The translations under genes and the position numbers were made by a program. DNA of 64,000 bases, taken from NCBI GenBank assembly GCA_965218875.1, contig OZ244707.1, forward strand, positions 1,922,001-1,986,000, given 5' to 3'. The notes under the pieces are model-generated. The model was not told the origin of the DNA. It saw only the letters and a list, made by a program, of their open reading frames with translations, and did no database searches. The DNA is from CBDCMJ01 sp965218875. GTDB taxonomy: Bacteria; Chloroflexota; Dehalococcoidia; Lucifugimonadales; UBA3495. This document shows, piece by piece, positions 63,060-64,000 of the stretch; the first letter of the stretch is position 1, and every line of letters starts with the position of its first letter.

Positions 63060-63515
63060 GTCCACTACCTCCGCGCCTGCCGCCGCCGCCAAGTCTACCG
63101 GCGTGATCAGTATCTCCTGTCCCCAGACCCCCGCGCCCACGCCCAGGACATCTTCGTCCATCAGGCAAGCGTCCAGCAGGGACCGGAACCCCGGGAGCTG
63201 CCAGGAAAAGGGCGGGATGGAGCCTACTTCGTAGCCGGTGATTTCCTTGACTGAAGCGGGGTCGGCCAGCTTGACGTCTCGGGAGCCCAGGGCCTTCTTG
63301 AGCCGCCCGGACACCGCCGACTTGCCCGCTCCCAGCATTACCAGGGCGTGCTCACCGGCCCCGGTGCGGAAAATGAGGGTCTTGACCATCTGCGACTCGG
63401 GGCGCCCCAGGGCGTGAGCCACGCCGGCGGCCCCTTTGGGTGTGCTGGTCGGGAAGCTGGCCACTTCGTGGGAGATGCCCCGGTCCCGCAGGAACCGGTG
63501 GGCCGGCAGCAGCAT
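63045..63515 (-). CDS. ybaK: YbaK/EbsC-type aminoacyl-tRNA deacylase
   Basis: A 156-residue protein: PAHRFLRDRGISHEVASFPT, STPKGAAGVAHALGRPESQM, VKTLIFRTGAGEHALVMLGA, VSGRLKKALGSRDVKLADPA and VKEITGYEVGSIPPFSWQLP. The conserved Lys (V-K-T-L), the GxxSPF-like GSIPPF loop and the terminal hydrophobic strand are typical of trans-editing deacylases that remove Cys or Ala from mischarged tRNA. ATG at 63515. Its end overlaps rarA on the other strand by 15 nt. Confidence 0.92.
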   Translation of the reverse strand: MLLPAHRFLRDRGISHEVASFPTSTPKGAAGVAHALGRPESQMVKTLIFRTGAGEHALVMLGAGKSAVSGRLKKALGSRDVKLADPASVKEITGYEVGSIPPFSWQLPGFRSLLDACLMDEDVLGVGAGVWGQEILITPVDLAAAAGAEVVDLSGP

Positions 63516-63597
63516 CTAGCCTCCCAAGCTCCTCAGCCGGCTGCGGCGCTGCCCAAGACCGGGAGCGTATCCCGTCTGTTCAGCATGATCACCTTGG

Positions 63598-63756
63598 CTA
63601 GTAGGCGTCCGGGAACACATGGTCCCGCAGCGCGTGGTAAATGACGTGGCCAACGGCGATGGCCAAGGCCCAGAGGGCAATGGTGCGGGTCCGCACCCGG
63701 CGCAACCTGCTCCCGGGCTTGGGGGAAGGCTTCCGGTCCGGCGCCCCCTCGTTCAT
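63598..63756 (-). CDS. Small single-pass membrane protein
   Basis: A 52-residue protein: a basic, Pro/Arg-rich N-terminus (MNEGAPDRKPSPKPGSRLRR) followed by one hydrophobic helix (TIALWALAIAVGHVIYHAL) and a short tail. The orientation is probably N-terminus inside. Too short for family assignment; no clear ribosome-binding site. It lies 82 nt upstream of ybaK on the same strand. Confidence 0.5.
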   Translation of the reverse strand: MNEGAPDRKPSPKPGSRLRRVRTRTIALWALAIAVGHVIYHALRDHVFPDAY

Positions 63757-63832
63757 CGCCGGGTCCGGGCGTCGTTCTCTGGCCGCGTCTGGACTCCTAC
63801 CCTCGAATCAAGGCCCTGTTTCTCTATGAAGG

Positions 63833-64000
63833 CTATGAAGCCCATCGCCAGTCGTCGCCGGGCAAGATACGCCTCATGAACTCGTCGAACATCGGTACGG
63901 TAAAGGCGGTATCCCCGTGACTGGGGCTCCATATCATGCCTTTGTTGATCAACTGGCTCCGGGTGGGCGCCAGGGAGGTGACTGGACGGCCCAATTCGGC
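63833..64000 (-). CDS. ATP-binding protein C-terminal fragment, 5' end outside window
   Basis: The minus strand reads ELGRPVTSLAPTRSQLINKG then MIWSPSHGDTAFTVPMFDEF and MRRILPGDDWRWAS, stopping at 63833. The pattern R-x-x-L-I-x-K-G-M-I-x-S-P-x-H/Y-G-D-T-A-F-T-V-P-x-F-D-x-F is characteristic of the winged-helix end of Orc1/Cdc6-like or STAND ATPases in Chloroflexota. The ATPase domain lies beyond the right edge. Confidence 0.75.
   Translation of the reverse strand, partial: AELGRPVTSLAPTRSQLINKGMIWSPSHGDTAFTVPMFDEFMRRILPGDDWRWAS

Overview
The window reads as a high-GC bacterial chromosome, most likely Chloroflexota and probably a Dehalococcoidia/SAR202-type lineage. This is inferred from the gene mix (FmdB zinc ribbon, translin-like protein, Cys-less thiolase-like protein, HpcH-type CoA lyase, luciferase-like oxidoreductase, PIG-L deacetylase) and the very short zinc-ribbon bL28. 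No rRNA gene, tRNA gene or CRISPR array was found.

The left half (1-28.5 kb) is accessory DNA. It opens with two AT-richer genes of unknown function (1-2130), the second with a HEPN-like R-x4-H motif. Next come a decayed IS1380 carrying a 151-bp MITE, a leucine-rich-repeat lipoprotein (4495-5886) and a broken replication-relaxation gene (6518-8225). At 8.3-16.5 kb lie an intact IS21 and then a nested stack: a second IS21 is interrupted by an ISNCY-like element, which is interrupted by an IS630 element, whose transposase is interrupted by a 23-bp palindrome. A defence-like cluster follows: an ATPase paired with a PD-(D/E)XK-like protein (16626-18324), and on the opposite strand DUF5131, TcmP and a dead AAA ATPase whose Walker A glycine codon is a stop (18540-20922). 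More IS debris (20.9-28.5 kb) surrounds an S1C protease lipoprotein and ends in comM, which has lost its 3' third.

The right half is mostly housekeeping: fmdB-thiE-translin, polA, a clan AA protease, a CoA lyase, folB, a PNPOx-like protein, rpmB, rpe-argH, a pterin dehydratase, a PIG-L deacetylase, an aldehyde dehydrogenase, uvrC, a XerC/D recombinase, a thiolase-like protein, an EVE protein, queG-dcd, a divergent groEL, folP-folK, a carboxyltransferase, an LLM oxidoreductase, rarA and ybaK. Operons are tight, with 1-13 nt overlaps. Folate/pterin genes (folB, folP, folK, pterin dehydratase) and DNA repair genes (polA, uvrC, rarA) recur but are dispersed.

A 3.6-kb island (about 36.5-40.1 kb) sits at the 3' end of rpe and is bounded by a 60-bp direct duplication of that end. 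It carries a DUF6884-like protein, an HhH-GPD glycosylase-like protein with four cysteines, a DUF4177-like protein, an E-x-K nuclease-like protein and a higBA module with a broken toxin. Intergenic regions hold several families of short repeats. One of them, a roughly 20-bp palindrome, has landed in three different transposase genes and frameshifted each.
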